Below, in pieces: positions 50,276 through 58,385 of a stretch of DNA of 64,000 nt. Where the stretch lies: positions 124,001 to 188,000 of the forward strand of contig NZ_AP026442.1 in assembly GCF_027923705.1 (NCBI RefSeq), in the 5' to 3' direction. Every line of letters begins with the position of its first letter. The first letter of the stretch is position 1. Source of the DNA: Cellulomonas sp. NTE-D12. Lineage in GTDB: Bacteria; Actinomycetota; Actinomycetes; Actinomycetales; Cellulomonadaceae. Made by a program: the position numbers and the translations under genes. A model generated the notes under the pieces. That model saw nothing but the letters and a program-made list of their open reading frames with translations. It searched no databases and was not told the DNA's origin.

Positions 50276-52393
50276 GTGCCCCACGCAGCTCCCGCACGGC
50301 CCGCAGGTACGTCTGCGGCCCCCGTCATGACCCAGCGCCAGATCATGCTGGTGATCTACGCGCTCATGGCGGGCATGTTCCTGTCGTCGCTCGACCAGAC
50401 GGTGGTCGGCACGGCGATCCGCACCATCGGCGACGACCTGCACGGCCTGAACCAGCAGGCGTGGGTGACGACGGCGTACCTGATCACGTCGACGATCGCG
50501 ACGCCGATCTACGGCAAGCTCTCCGACATCTTCGGCCGGCGGCCGCTGTACATCTTCGGCCTGACCGTCTTCATCCTCGGGTCGTTCCTGTCGTCGTTCT
50601 CGACCTCGATGATCATGCTGGCCGCGTTCCGCGCCTTCCAGGGCATCGGCGCGGGCGCGCTGATGTCCGTGCCGCTGGCGATCATGGGCGACATGCTGGC
50701 GCCGCGGGAGCGCGCCAAGTACCAGGGCTTCTTCCTCGCCGTGTTCGGCGTCTCCGCCGTCGTCGGCCCGCTGATCGGCGGCGTGTTCGCGGACGCGTCG
50801 CAGATCCTGTGGATCGCCGGCTGGCGCTGGGTGTTCCTGATCAACGTCCCGGTCGGCGTCGGCGCGATGTTCATGGTGCTCGCGTTCCTGCACCTGCCGA
50901 AGTTCCACAAGACCACCGCGCCGCGCATCGACTGGTGGGGCGCGTCCGCCGTCGTCGTCACCCTGGTCCCGCTGCTGCTGGTGGCCGAGCAGGGCCGTGA
51001 GTGGGGCTGGACCTCGGCCTCCGCGATCACCTGCTACGTGATCGGCGTGGTGGGGCTCATCGCCTTCTTCGTCGCCGAGACGATCATGAAGGCAGACGCG
51101 ATCATCCCGCTGCGCCTGTTCCGGTCGTCGACGTTCTCCATGTCGACGGTCCTCGGCTTCCTGGTCGGCTTCGGCATGTTCGGCGCGATGCTCACCCTGC
51201 CGCTGTACCTGCAGCTGGTCACCGGCCTGACGCCCACCGAGTCGGGCTTCGCGACGCTGCCGATGGTCGGCGGCCTGATGATCGCCTCGGTCGGCTCCGG
51301 CCAGGCGATCGCGCGCACCGGCAAGTACCGGATCTTCCCGATCACCGGGACGCTCGTGACCGCCGGCGGCTACCTGGTGCTGACGTTCATGACCGTCGAC
51401 CGGCCGCTGTGGTTCCTGATGATGGCGATGTTCTTCATCGGCCTCGGCTTCGGCCAGCTGATGCAGTCCCTCACGCTGGCGACCCAGAACGCGGTAGAGG
51501 TGACGGACATGGGCGTCGCCACGAGCTCGGCGACGTTCTTCCGCCAGATCGGCGGCACGCTCGGCACCGCCGTGCTGCTGTCGGTGCTGTTCGCGCTGAT
51601 GCCCACCAAGGTCAGCGGTGCGATGCAGAACAAGGCCGACCTGACCAGCGCGCTGGACGCCGCACTGACCCCGTCGGTCGCCTCCGCACCGGCCAACCAG
51701 GGCGTGATGAACCAGATCTGGAACCCGATCGTCACCCCGGTGAAGGCGCAGGTGCAGACGGGGCTCGACCAGGGCACCGCCGCCGCGACGCAGGCCGCGG
51801 ACGCGGCCGTGACGCAGCAGGTGACCGCCGCCGTCCAGGCCCAGGTCGCCGCCGGTGCTCTGCCGGCCGCGCGGGCGCAGGCCGTGATCGACAGCCAGGT
51901 CGCAGCGGCCAAGCCGGCGGCCGAGCAGAAGGCGCTCGCGGCGGCGGCCCAGCAGGCCGGCGTCACGGTGGCCGACGGCAAGCTCGCCGTCGACTACACC
52001 GACGCGACGCAGCGGGGTGCGGTGGTGGACAAGGTGGTGCCGACGATGATCGACCAGCTGAAGAGCGCGTCCGCCCCGTCGACCTCGTCGTCGAGCACCG
52101 CGGACACGTCCTTCCTCAAGGGTGCCGACAAGCGGCTGACCAGGCCGTTCCTCGCCGGGTTCAACGACTCGGCGGTGGCCGTCTACTGGGTGGGCCTGAG
52201 CGTGATGCTGCTGGCCTTCGTCCTCACCTGGTTCTTCAAGACGCCGCCGCTGCGTCAGCGCTCCGCACTGCAGGAGCGAGCCGACGCCCTGCACACCGCC
52301 GACGACCTCGAGGTCGACGCGATCGACGCCGCGGTCGGTGCCGGGGCCCCGACGGGACCCGGTGGCGGAACCGTGCACACGCACGGGGCATGA
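50276..52393 (+). CDS. MFS multidrug efflux pump, EmrB/QacA type, with large loop
   Basis: About 705 residues, far longer than the usual 480-530. It has 14 helices; SSLDQTVVGTAIRTIGDDL marks helix 1, GKLSDIFGRRPLYIFGL motif A and GPLIGGVFAD motif C. An Ala/Gln/Asp-rich segment of about 160 residues (TKVSGAMQNKADLTSALDAAL to SSSSTADTSF) lies before the last helix and is predicted extracytoplasmic. The C-terminal tail is acidic. Start GTG 50276 is tentative; ATG 50327 is the alternative. It is followed by a TetR gene. Confidence 0.9.
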   Translation: MPHAAPARPAGTSAAPVMTQRQIMLVIYALMAGMFLSSLDQTVVGTAIRTIGDDLHGLNQQAWVTTAYLITSTIATPIYGKLSDIFGRRPLYIFGLTVFILGSFLSSFSTSMIMLAAFRAFQGIGAGALMSVPLAIMGDMLAPRERAKYQGFFLAVFGVSAVVGPLIGGVFADASQILWIAGWRWVFLINVPVGVGAMFMVLAFLHLPKFHKTTAPRIDWWGASAVVVTLVPLLLVAEQGREWGWTSASAITCYVIGVVGLIAFFVAETIMKADAIIPLRLFRSSTFSMSTVLGFLVGFGMFGAMLTLPLYLQLVTGLTPTESGFATLPMVGGLMIASVGSGQAIARTGKYRIFPITGTLVTAGGYLVLTFMTVDRPLWFLMMAMFFIGLGFGQLMQSLTLATQNAVEVTDMGVATSSATFFRQIGGTLGTAVLLSVLFALMPTKVSGAMQNKADLTSALDAALTPSVASAPANQGVMNQIWNPIVTPVKAQVQTGLDQGTAAATQAADAAVTQQVTAAVQAQVAAGALPAARAQAVIDSQVAAAKPAAEQKALAAAAQQAGVTVADGKLAVDYTDATQRGAVVDKVVPTMIDQLKSASAPSTSSSSTADTSFLKGADKRLTRPFLAGFNDSAVAVYWVGLSVMLLAFVLTWFFKTPPLRQRSALQERADALHTADDLEVDAIDAAVGAGAPTGPGGGTVHTHGA

Positions 52394-52403
52394 TCAGCGT
52401 GAC

Positions 52404-52428
52404 GGGGACCCCGGCAGCCGGGGTCCCC
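52404..52428 (+). terminator. Hairpin between the pump and its TetR gene
   Basis: GGGGACCCCGG-CAG-CCGGGGTCCCC, a perfect 11-bp stem with a 3-base loop, 10 bases after the pump stop. It may act as a partial terminator lowering regulator expression. Confidence 0.6.
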
Positions 52429-52458
52429 GCCGGCTCGGCCCGACGAGGAGGAGGCGCC

Positions 52459-53118
52459 GTGAACCATCCAGCAACGGTCGTCCCGGCCGCACCGGGACTG
52501 GACCGGCCCTGCTCGCTGCGGGAGCAGAAGAAGCAGCAGACGCGCCATGCGATCCACGACGCGGCCTGCCGGCTGGTGATGGAGCGCGGCCTGCCGCACG
52601 TCACCGTGGCGGACATCTGCGCCGAGGCGACCGTGTCCGAGCGGACCTTCTTCAACTACTACCCGTCGAAGGCGGCCGCCGCGCTGGGCCTGCCGGACAC
52701 CGCCCTCGCGGCGCACGACGAGGAGCGCTTCCTCGCGGCGCACGGGCCCCTGGTGGACGACGTGTGCCTGCTGGTCGCCGACACCGCCGAGCTGCACGAC
52801 CACGACCTGCCGCGGCTGCGCGAGCTGATCCGCCTCGAGCCGGACCTGCTGACCGCGGTGAAGCAGTGGACCGTCAGCCTCCGCAAGCGGATCGTCGAGC
52901 TCGCCGAGCAGCGCACGTCACCGGAACGCGCCCGGCTCGCCGTCGCGCTGGTGTTCGCGGCGCTGCTGCTGCACGCCGACGGCGGGTACACGTCGCACCC
53001 GCCGACCGCGCGGGAGCTGCGGGAGACCGTGGCGCGCCTGGTCGCGGTCGGGGCGGAGTCGGAGGACTCCTTCGCCGCCGACCTGGCGCCGGTGCTGGTG
53101 CCGGGCGTCGCTCGCTGA
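52459..53118 (+). CDS. TetR family regulator of the EmrB-type pump
   Basis: 219 residues. The helix-turn-helix is TVADICAEATVSERTFFNYYPSKAAAA. GAGGAGGAGG directly upstream supports GTG 52459. It is downstream of and co-directional with the pump and probably binds the GTTGCA dyad at 50206-50222. Confidence 0.88.
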   Translation: MNHPATVVPAAPGLDRPCSLREQKKQQTRHAIHDAACRLVMERGLPHVTVADICAEATVSERTFFNYYPSKAAAALGLPDTALAAHDEERFLAAHGPLVDDVCLLVADTAELHDHDLPRLRELIRLEPDLLTAVKQWTVSLRKRIVELAEQRTSPERARLAVALVFAALLLHADGGYTSHPPTARELRETVARLVAVGAESEDSFAADLAPVLVPGVAR

Positions 53119-53146
53119 GCACCGGCGCGGTGGCAGCGGAGGGTCG

Positions 53147-53326
53147 ATGTTCTGGGTGGTGATGACGGTGGTCGCCTCGACCGTCACGGTGACCTACGCG
53201 GTCATCGGCCGGTACGGGCAGCGTTGGGGCATCTCGGTGGAGCGCACGCGGCGCTTCCGCACCTCGAGCTGGCTCGCCGCCGGGTGGACCGCCGTCTGCG
53301 TCGGTCACTTCCTCGTCGGCCGCTGA
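53147..53326 (+). CDS. Small membrane protein, 59 residues
   Basis: Starts MFWVVMTVVASTVTVTYAVIGRYGQRWG, a membrane helix, and ends with a second weaker hydrophobic stretch (WLAAGWTAVCVGHFLVG). GCGGAGGG five bases upstream supports the ATG. No family recognised. It is convergent with the next MFS gene. Confidence 0.5.
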   Translation: MFWVVMTVVASTVTVTYAVIGRYGQRWGISVERTRRFRTSSWLAAGWTAVCVGHFLVGR

Positions 53327-53330
53327 GCGG

Positions 53331-54599
53331 CTACCGGCCGCCGCCGGGGGTGGTCGGCACGGCGGCCTTGCGCGGCCACAGCGCGGTGGCGGCTCCCGTC
53401 GCGGCGGCGGCGACCACCGCGAGCACCAGTGCCGCACCGCGTAGTCCCGCGGCGCCGAGCCAGCCGGCCAGCGGGTAGGTGACCAGCCAGCAGGCGTGCG
53501 ACAGGGAGAACTGCGCGGCGAACACCGAGTGCCGTTCGCCGGCGGGCACGTGCCGCACGATCAGCCGGGCGATGGGCACCTCCGCGGCCGCCCAGCCGGC
53601 GCCGACGGCGAGCCACACCAGGCCGACGGTCACCAGCCCCGCCGTCGGCGCCTGGATGCCGAGCGCGAGCGGCACCGCGAACGTCGCCACCGTGAGCAGC
53701 ACGGCTCCGCCGAGCATCACGCCGCGCTCCGACCGTCGGCGCAGCACGGCCGGTAGCGCCAGCGCCGTCGTCATCGACCCCAGGCCGTTGACCGCCAGGA
53801 GCAGGGCGACCACGTCGTTGCTCTGCCCGAAGGTGTCGCGCGCGATCACCACCGTCTGCACCAGCACGAACGCGCCCGCCGCCGCCACGGCCAGGTTCAG
53901 CGCGAGCGCCGGACGCAGGCCGGGGGTGCGGGCCATCAGCAGGGCGCCGTGGCGGACGCGGGCGCCGAGCGGCAGCTCCTCGAACGGCGTGCCCTCGTCC
54001 GCAGCGGCCGGGGTGGCCGCACGCGGGACGACGACGGACATGATCAGCACCGCCGAGGCCGCGAACCCGAGCCCGGTCCCGACGAACAGCGCGTGCGTCG
54101 ACACCACCAGCAGCAGGGCCGCGGCCAGCATCGGGGACAGCACCATCTCCAGGTCGTCGGCCAGCCGGGAGAACGACAGCGCCTGGGTGTACTCGTGCTC
54201 GTCGGTCACCACGTCGGGCAGCGCGGACTGGAAGGTCGGGGTGTGCACGGCGGACGCCGCCTGCAGCACGAACACCAGCACGTAGATCTGCCACACCTGC
54301 CCGGCGAACGGCAACGCCAGGGCGACGACGGCCCGCAGCACGTCCGCGGTGACCATCACCGACCGCCGGGGCAGCCGGGCCACCAGGGCGGTCGCCACCG
54401 GTGCGAGCACCACGTAGGCGACCATCTTGATGCCGAACACGGTGCCGAGCACCGCACCGGCCCGGCGGCCCGCGAGGTCGTGCGCCAGGAGCCCGAGCGC
54501 GACGGTGGCCAGGCCGGTGCCGAGCAGGGACACCACCTGCGCCGTCAGCAGCCGTCGGTAGGCGGCGTTGCGGAGCACGGGTCCGATCGGCGAGGGCAC
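53331..54599 (-). CDS. MFS transporter, EntS/MFS_3-like
   Basis: 422 residues, 12 predicted helices. It starts VLRNAAYRRLLTAQVVSLLGTGL, typical of the EntS-like group that exports siderophores or drugs. Other landmarks are ALVARLPRRSVMVTADVLRA and TPTFQSALPDVV. TAGCAT (minus strand, 54611-54606) six bases before GTG indicates a leaderless transcript, divergent from the response regulator gene 85 bases away. Substrate unknown. Confidence 0.87.
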   Translation of the reverse strand: MPSPIGPVLRNAAYRRLLTAQVVSLLGTGLATVALGLLAHDLAGRRAGAVLGTVFGIKMVAYVVLAPVATALVARLPRRSVMVTADVLRAVVALALPFAGQVWQIYVLVFVLQAASAVHTPTFQSALPDVVTDEHEYTQALSFSRLADDLEMVLSPMLAAALLLVVSTHALFVGTGLGFAASAVLIMSVVVPRAATPAAADEGTPFEELPLGARVRHGALLMARTPGLRPALALNLAVAAAGAFVLVQTVVIARDTFGQSNDVVALLLAVNGLGSMTTALALPAVLRRRSERGVMLGGAVLLTVATFAVPLALGIQAPTAGLVTVGLVWLAVGAGWAAAEVPIARLIVRHVPAGERHSVFAAQFSLSHACWLVTYPLAGWLGAAGLRGAALVLAVVAAAATGAATALWPRKAAVPTTPGGGR

Positions 54600-54605
54600 C
54601 GGGCG

Positions 54606-54677
54606 ATGCTACGGACCGCGGCCGCCCGCACCGCGCCGGTCGGGCTCACCGGGCGGGACCGTGGGCCGCCCTAGCAT
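54606..54677. promoter_or_regulatory. Divergent leaderless promoters
   Basis: TAGCAT occurs on the minus strand at 54611-54606 and on the plus strand at 54672-54677, each 6-7 bases from the start codon of its gene. The two genes may be co-regulated by the two-component system encoded to the right. Confidence 0.55.
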
Positions 54678-54684
54678 CGGCGCC

Positions 54685-55359
54685 GTGAAGGTGCTGCTGC
54701 TCGAGGACGACCCCGAGCTGGCCCCGGAGCTGGCCGCGGGCCTGCGCCGGCACGGCTTCGTCGTCGACCGGGTGGGCACGTGCGCGGACGCGGACCTGCA
54801 GGTCGCCGTCAGCCCGTACGACTGCCTGGTGCTGGACCGCCGGGTGCCGGACGGCGACGGCCTGGCGCTGATCGAGCAGTGGCGCGCCCGCGGCATCTTC
54901 ACCCCGGCGCTGGTGCTGACCGCACGCGCGGAGGTGGCGGACCGCGTCGACGGCTTCGAGCGTGGGGCCGACGACTACCTGGTCAAGCCCTTCGCGCTCG
55001 CCGAGCTCGTCGTCCGGGTACGCACCCTGGGTCTGCGCGTCCGGGAGTCGAGGCCGCGCGTGCTGCGCGCAGCGGGGCTCGAGCTGGACGTCGCCCGGCA
55101 CCGGGTCACGCTCGACGGGGTGCTGCTGACGCTGAGCGCCAAGGAGTTCGCGGTGCTGGAGGTGCTGCTCGAGCACGCGGGAGATGTGGTGCGCCGCGGG
55201 GAGCTGGTCGCACGGTGCTGGGACGAGCTGAGCGAGCCGGGGTCCAACGTGGTGGACGTGCTGGTCGGCCAGCTGCGGCGCAAGCTCGGCTCGGCGGAGC
55301 TGGTGGAGACGGTACGGGGCGTCGGCTACCGGCTGGCCGCCGAGCCGCCCGTCGGGTGA
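54685..55359 (+). CDS. OmpR-family response regulator
   Basis: 224 residues. The receiver domain has the acidic pair EDD, the phosphoacceptor in CLVLDRRVPDGDG (Asp near 52), Thr in LVLTARAEV and Lys in YLVKPFA. The C-terminal winged helix has LTLSAKEFAVLEVLLEHAGDVVRR, then VDVLVGQLRRKLG and VETVRGVGYRL. It is translationally coupled to the kinase gene (GTGA overlap). Confidence 0.93.
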   Translation: MKVLLLEDDPELAPELAAGLRRHGFVVDRVGTCADADLQVAVSPYDCLVLDRRVPDGDGLALIEQWRARGIFTPALVLTARAEVADRVDGFERGADDYLVKPFALAELVVRVRTLGLRVRESRPRVLRAAGLELDVARHRVTLDGVLLTLSAKEFAVLEVLLEHAGDVVRRGELVARCWDELSEPGSNVVDVLVGQLRRKLGSAELVETVRGVGYRLAAEPPVG

Positions 55360-56612
55360 GGACCGTCAGCCCGGCCGTGCGCCGGATCCGCACGATCCGC
55401 TGGACCACCACGGCGGTGTTCGCGGCGACGACGGCCCTGTGCCTGGCGGTGCTGGTGGTCATCGCCCTCCGGATCGACACCACGTCGCGTGTGCGTGCGC
55501 TCGACGCGGGGCTGCGCTCGCAGGCGAGCAGCCTCGCCGAGGTGATCGGCTACGCGGACGGCGCCTTCGACCTGTCGTGGCTCGACACCACCCGGGACGT
55601 GCGGACCGCACCGGTGGTCGGCGTGGTCACCCCCGAGGAGATCGCCTACGCCGCACCCGACCAGGCGGCGCTGCCGGCCGATGCCGAGCTGCGGCGGGTG
55701 CTCGCGGACCTGGGCTCGCACCCCGGGGTGACGGTCTTCGAGGCCCCCGGCGTGAACGGCACGGAGGTGCACTGGGCGGCGGCCTCCCTGCTCGCGGCGT
55801 CGGCGCACGGCGTCACCACCGGCGCGATCGTCGTGGTGGGCGGACCGCTGGACGGCGGCGCCGAGCACAGCCGGCTGGCGCTGGGGCTGGTGGTCACGGC
55901 CGCCGCGCTGGTGGTGGCGGCGGCGCTGCTGGGGCACCTGGTGTCGGGCTTCGCGATGCGGCCGGCGGTGCGGGGGCTGGCCGAGCAGGAACGGTTCCTG
56001 CTCGAGGCGTCCCACGAGCTGCGCACGCCGCTGACCGTCCTCGGGGTGATCCTGGACGACGCGGCGCACCCGGGTGGAGCCCCGGACGCGCTGGTGCGCG
56101 CCCGACGGCAGGTCGACCGGCTGGCCACCGTCACCTCCGCGCTGCTGCTGCGTGCGCGGGCGAGCAGCGGCGCGGCGCCGGTGACCCTCGAGCCGCTGCA
56201 CCTCGACCAGCTCGTCGAGGTGGCCGTCGCGGAGACCGGCGCGGACGTCCGGCTGCACACCGAACCGACGGTGGTCAGCGGCAACCCCGAGCTGATCGCG
56301 CAGGCCGTCCGCAACCTGGTGGACAACGCCGTGCGGCACGCGGCGCCGCCGATCGCGGTCACGGTCCGGGACGGGGCGGTCGAGGTGACGGACGGCGGTC
56401 CCGGCATCCCGCCGCGGCTGCGTCGGCGGATCCGTCGACCGGGCGTGAGCCGCGGGGACGGCACGGGGACGGGGCTGGCGATCGTCGAGTGGGTGGCGCA
56501 CACCCACGGCGGAACGCTGACGCTGGACGACGCACCCGCCGGAGGGCTGCGTGCCCGGCTGACGTTCGACGACGGCCCTCATCGTCCGCTCATGGGACGC
56601 CGCCCACACTGA
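55356..56612 (+). CDS. Sensor histidine kinase
   Basis: 418 residues. Membrane helices lie at about 15-35 and 165-190, flanking an extracytoplasmic sensor of about 130 residues. Then come a HisKA H-box EASHELRTPLTVLG, the N-box NLVDNAVRHA, G1 EVTDGGPGIPPRL and G2 GDGTGTGLAIVEW. No HAMP domain is obvious between helix and H-box. It phosphorylates the preceding response regulator. The signal is unknown; the divergent MFS gene is a candidate target. Confidence 0.92.
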   Translation: MRTVSPAVRRIRTIRWTTTAVFAATTALCLAVLVVIALRIDTTSRVRALDAGLRSQASSLAEVIGYADGAFDLSWLDTTRDVRTAPVVGVVTPEEIAYAAPDQAALPADAELRRVLADLGSHPGVTVFEAPGVNGTEVHWAAASLLAASAHGVTTGAIVVVGGPLDGGAEHSRLALGLVVTAAALVVAAALLGHLVSGFAMRPAVRGLAEQERFLLEASHELRTPLTVLGVILDDAAHPGGAPDALVRARRQVDRLATVTSALLLRARASSGAAPVTLEPLHLDQLVEVAVAETGADVRLHTEPTVVSGNPELIAQAVRNLVDNAVRHAAPPIAVTVRDGAVEVTDGGPGIPPRLRRRIRRPGVSRGDGTGTGLAIVEWVAHTHGGTLTLDDAPAGGLRARLTFDDGPHRPLMGRRPH

Positions 56613-56616
56613 GTCC

Positions 56617-57270
56617 ATGACCTCGGTACGCGTTCTGGCGGCGGCGATGATCGTCGCCGCTGCTGCGGCTCTCACCGGGTGCAGCGCCGGCACCGGCGGC
56701 TCCTCCGCCGGCCCGTCGGCCGTACCCACCACCCCGGTGGCGACCGCTGCGTCGGCATCGCCCTCCGCGAGCCCGACCGCGCCCACGGGCTCCGCCTCGT
56801 CGGCCGCACCGACGCCGTCCGGCTCGTCGGACGCCCTCCGCTCGGACCGCTGCACCGCCTCGGCGCTCACCGCCTCGTTGGCGCAGGGTGGCGCCGCCGC
56901 GGGCAGCATCATGCCGTCGCTGGTGCTGACCAACACCGGTCCGCAGCGCTGCACGCTGCAGGGCTTCCCGGGCGTCTCGTTCGTCGGCGACGGCAACGGC
57001 ACCCAGATCGGCGCCGCCGGCACCTTCGAGACGTCGAGCCCGCACGGCACCGTGACCCTGGACCCCGGCAGGACGGCCCACGCGCCGCTGCGGATCGCCC
57101 GGGCCGAGAACTACCCCGCGGAGACGTGTCAGCCGGTCCCCGCCGACGGGCTGCGCGTGTACCCGCCGGGGTCCACCCAGGCGCTGTTCGTGGCGACGTC
57201 GGGGCTGACGGCGTGCCGCAACACCCAGGTGCAGCTGATCTTCGTCCAGGCGCTGCTGCCGGGCAGCTGA
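56617..57270 (+). CDS. DUF4232 lipoprotein
   Basis: 217 residues. The signal peptide ends in the lipobox LTGC (Cys near 22), followed by a Ser/Pro/Ala-rich linker (to about 70). A DUF4232 domain then has four conserved cysteines (DRCTASAL, RCTLQGFPGVSF, ETCQPVPADGLRVYPP, TACRN). It is anchored on the outer face of the membrane. The function of DUF4232 is unknown. It starts 4 bases after the kinase stop and may be transcribed with it. Confidence 0.9.
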   Translation: MTSVRVLAAAMIVAAAAALTGCSAGTGGSSAGPSAVPTTPVATAASASPSASPTAPTGSASSAAPTPSGSSDALRSDRCTASALTASLAQGGAAAGSIMPSLVLTNTGPQRCTLQGFPGVSFVGDGNGTQIGAAGTFETSSPHGTVTLDPGRTAHAPLRIARAENYPAETCQPVPADGLRVYPPGSTQALFVATSGLTACRNTQVQLIFVQALLPGS

Positions 57271-57364
57271 GGCGTCACCCGTCGGTGTGAGCCACCGGCG
57301 TGAGCCGGTCGGCGCGAGCACTGCGGCGCGGGGTGCCCGACGGCCGGCCACTAGGCTGGCCGCC

Positions 57365-58120
57365 GTGGTCGACGCGTCAGGCACGGTGGCGTCGTCCCGA
57401 GCCGCACGTCGTGGAACTGGCGCTCGCGGACGAGGCCGTCCGCGCGACCCGGGCCTCGAGGAGCGGACCCGCCTCGTCGCGCTGGAGCTGTTCGGCAAGC
57501 GGGGCTTCTCCGGCCTGACGATCGACGAGGTGGCGGCGACCGCCAAGATCGGCAAGTCGTCCATCTACCTGCGCTGGCCCGACAAGCAGACGCTGCTGGC
57601 CGACGCGCTCCGCGGCATCCAGGGCGCCGACCCCGCGCAGGCGGCCACGGGCACGGACGACGACGCCGACGAGGGACCCGAGGGCCGCAGCACCCCCGAG
57701 CCGCAGACGCTGCGCGACTACCTGCTGGCGCACGTGCACCGCCGGGCGGACCTCTACCTCGGCCCCTACGGCCTGGCGATGCTGCGCCTCTACGTGGAGG
57801 CCCGCGCCTACCCGGACCTGTTCGGCGCGATCCGCGAGCAGGCGATCTCCCGGCTGGTGCTCGACGAGCGCGAGCGGGTGGCCCAGGCCGTGCGCGCCGG
57901 CGTGCTGCCGCCGGACGCGGCCCCGGTGCGCATCCTGGACGCCGTGGAGGGCGCCATCTTCATGCACCTCCTGGTCACGCCGCCGGAGCTGCTGGACCGC
58001 GTCCGCGCCGGTCTGGACGACTACGTGGAGCGGATGGTCGACGACCAGCTGCGCGCGGCGGGGTACGACGCGCAGGCGGACGCCGAACGCGTCCGACGGC
58101 TCAGCCCTCCCGGAAGCTGA
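57365..58120 (+). CDS. TetR family regulator
   Basis: 251 residues. A basic N-terminal tail (SRAARRGTGARGRGRPRDP) precedes the helix-turn-helix TIDEVAATAKIGKSSIYLRWPDKQTLL. An acidic loop DDDADEGPEG lies between the DNA-binding and effector domains. TAGGCT (57352-57357) with a 7-base gap favours the GTG at 57365 and a leaderless transcript. It overlaps the convergent fixX gene by 20 bases, so it may regulate the fix operon; this is inferred from position only. Confidence 0.82.
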   Translation: MVDASGTVASSRAARRGTGARGRGRPRDPGLEERTRLVALELFGKRGFSGLTIDEVAATAKIGKSSIYLRWPDKQTLLADALRGIQGADPAQAATGTDDDADEGPEGRSTPEPQTLRDYLLAHVHRRADLYLGPYGLAMLRLYVEARAYPDLFGAIREQAISRLVLDERERVAQAVRAGVLPPDAAPVRILDAVEGAIFMHLLVTPPELLDRVRAGLDDYVERMVDDQLRAAGYDAQADAERVRRLSPPGS

Positions 58121-58385
58121 CCCCGAACCCACCGCGCGGGTAGTGCCACCGCAGCGCTCCGGGGGCGGCGACGGCGAGGCACGTGCCGCACTCCAGGCAG
58201 GCGGCGTGGTCGGCCACGATGCGGCCGTCCTGCTCGCTGTACACGCCGGCCGGGCACACCGCGATGATCCGGGCGCCCGTGCCGGTGGTCCGGCACAGCT
58301 CCTGGTCGATCTCGATGTGCGACTCCTCCTCGTCGAGCACCACCCGGTTCTTCGCCAGGCGCTCGGGGACCGACATCGCCCTCAC
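58101..58385 (-). CDS. fixX: FixX-like ferredoxin
   Basis: 94 residues. The cysteines in QELCRTTGTGARIIAVCPAGV and DHAACLECGTCLAVAAPGAL match the FixX-type 4Fe-4S ferredoxin. It would pass electrons from the FixC flavoprotein. The GTG at 58385 overlaps the fixC stop (GTGA); an ATG three codons later is the alternative. Last gene of the operon. Confidence 0.88.
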   Translation of the reverse strand: MRAMSVPERLAKNRVVLDEEESHIEIDQELCRTTGTGARIIAVCPAGVYSEQDGRIVADHAACLECGTCLAVAAPGALRWHYPRGGFGVSFREG

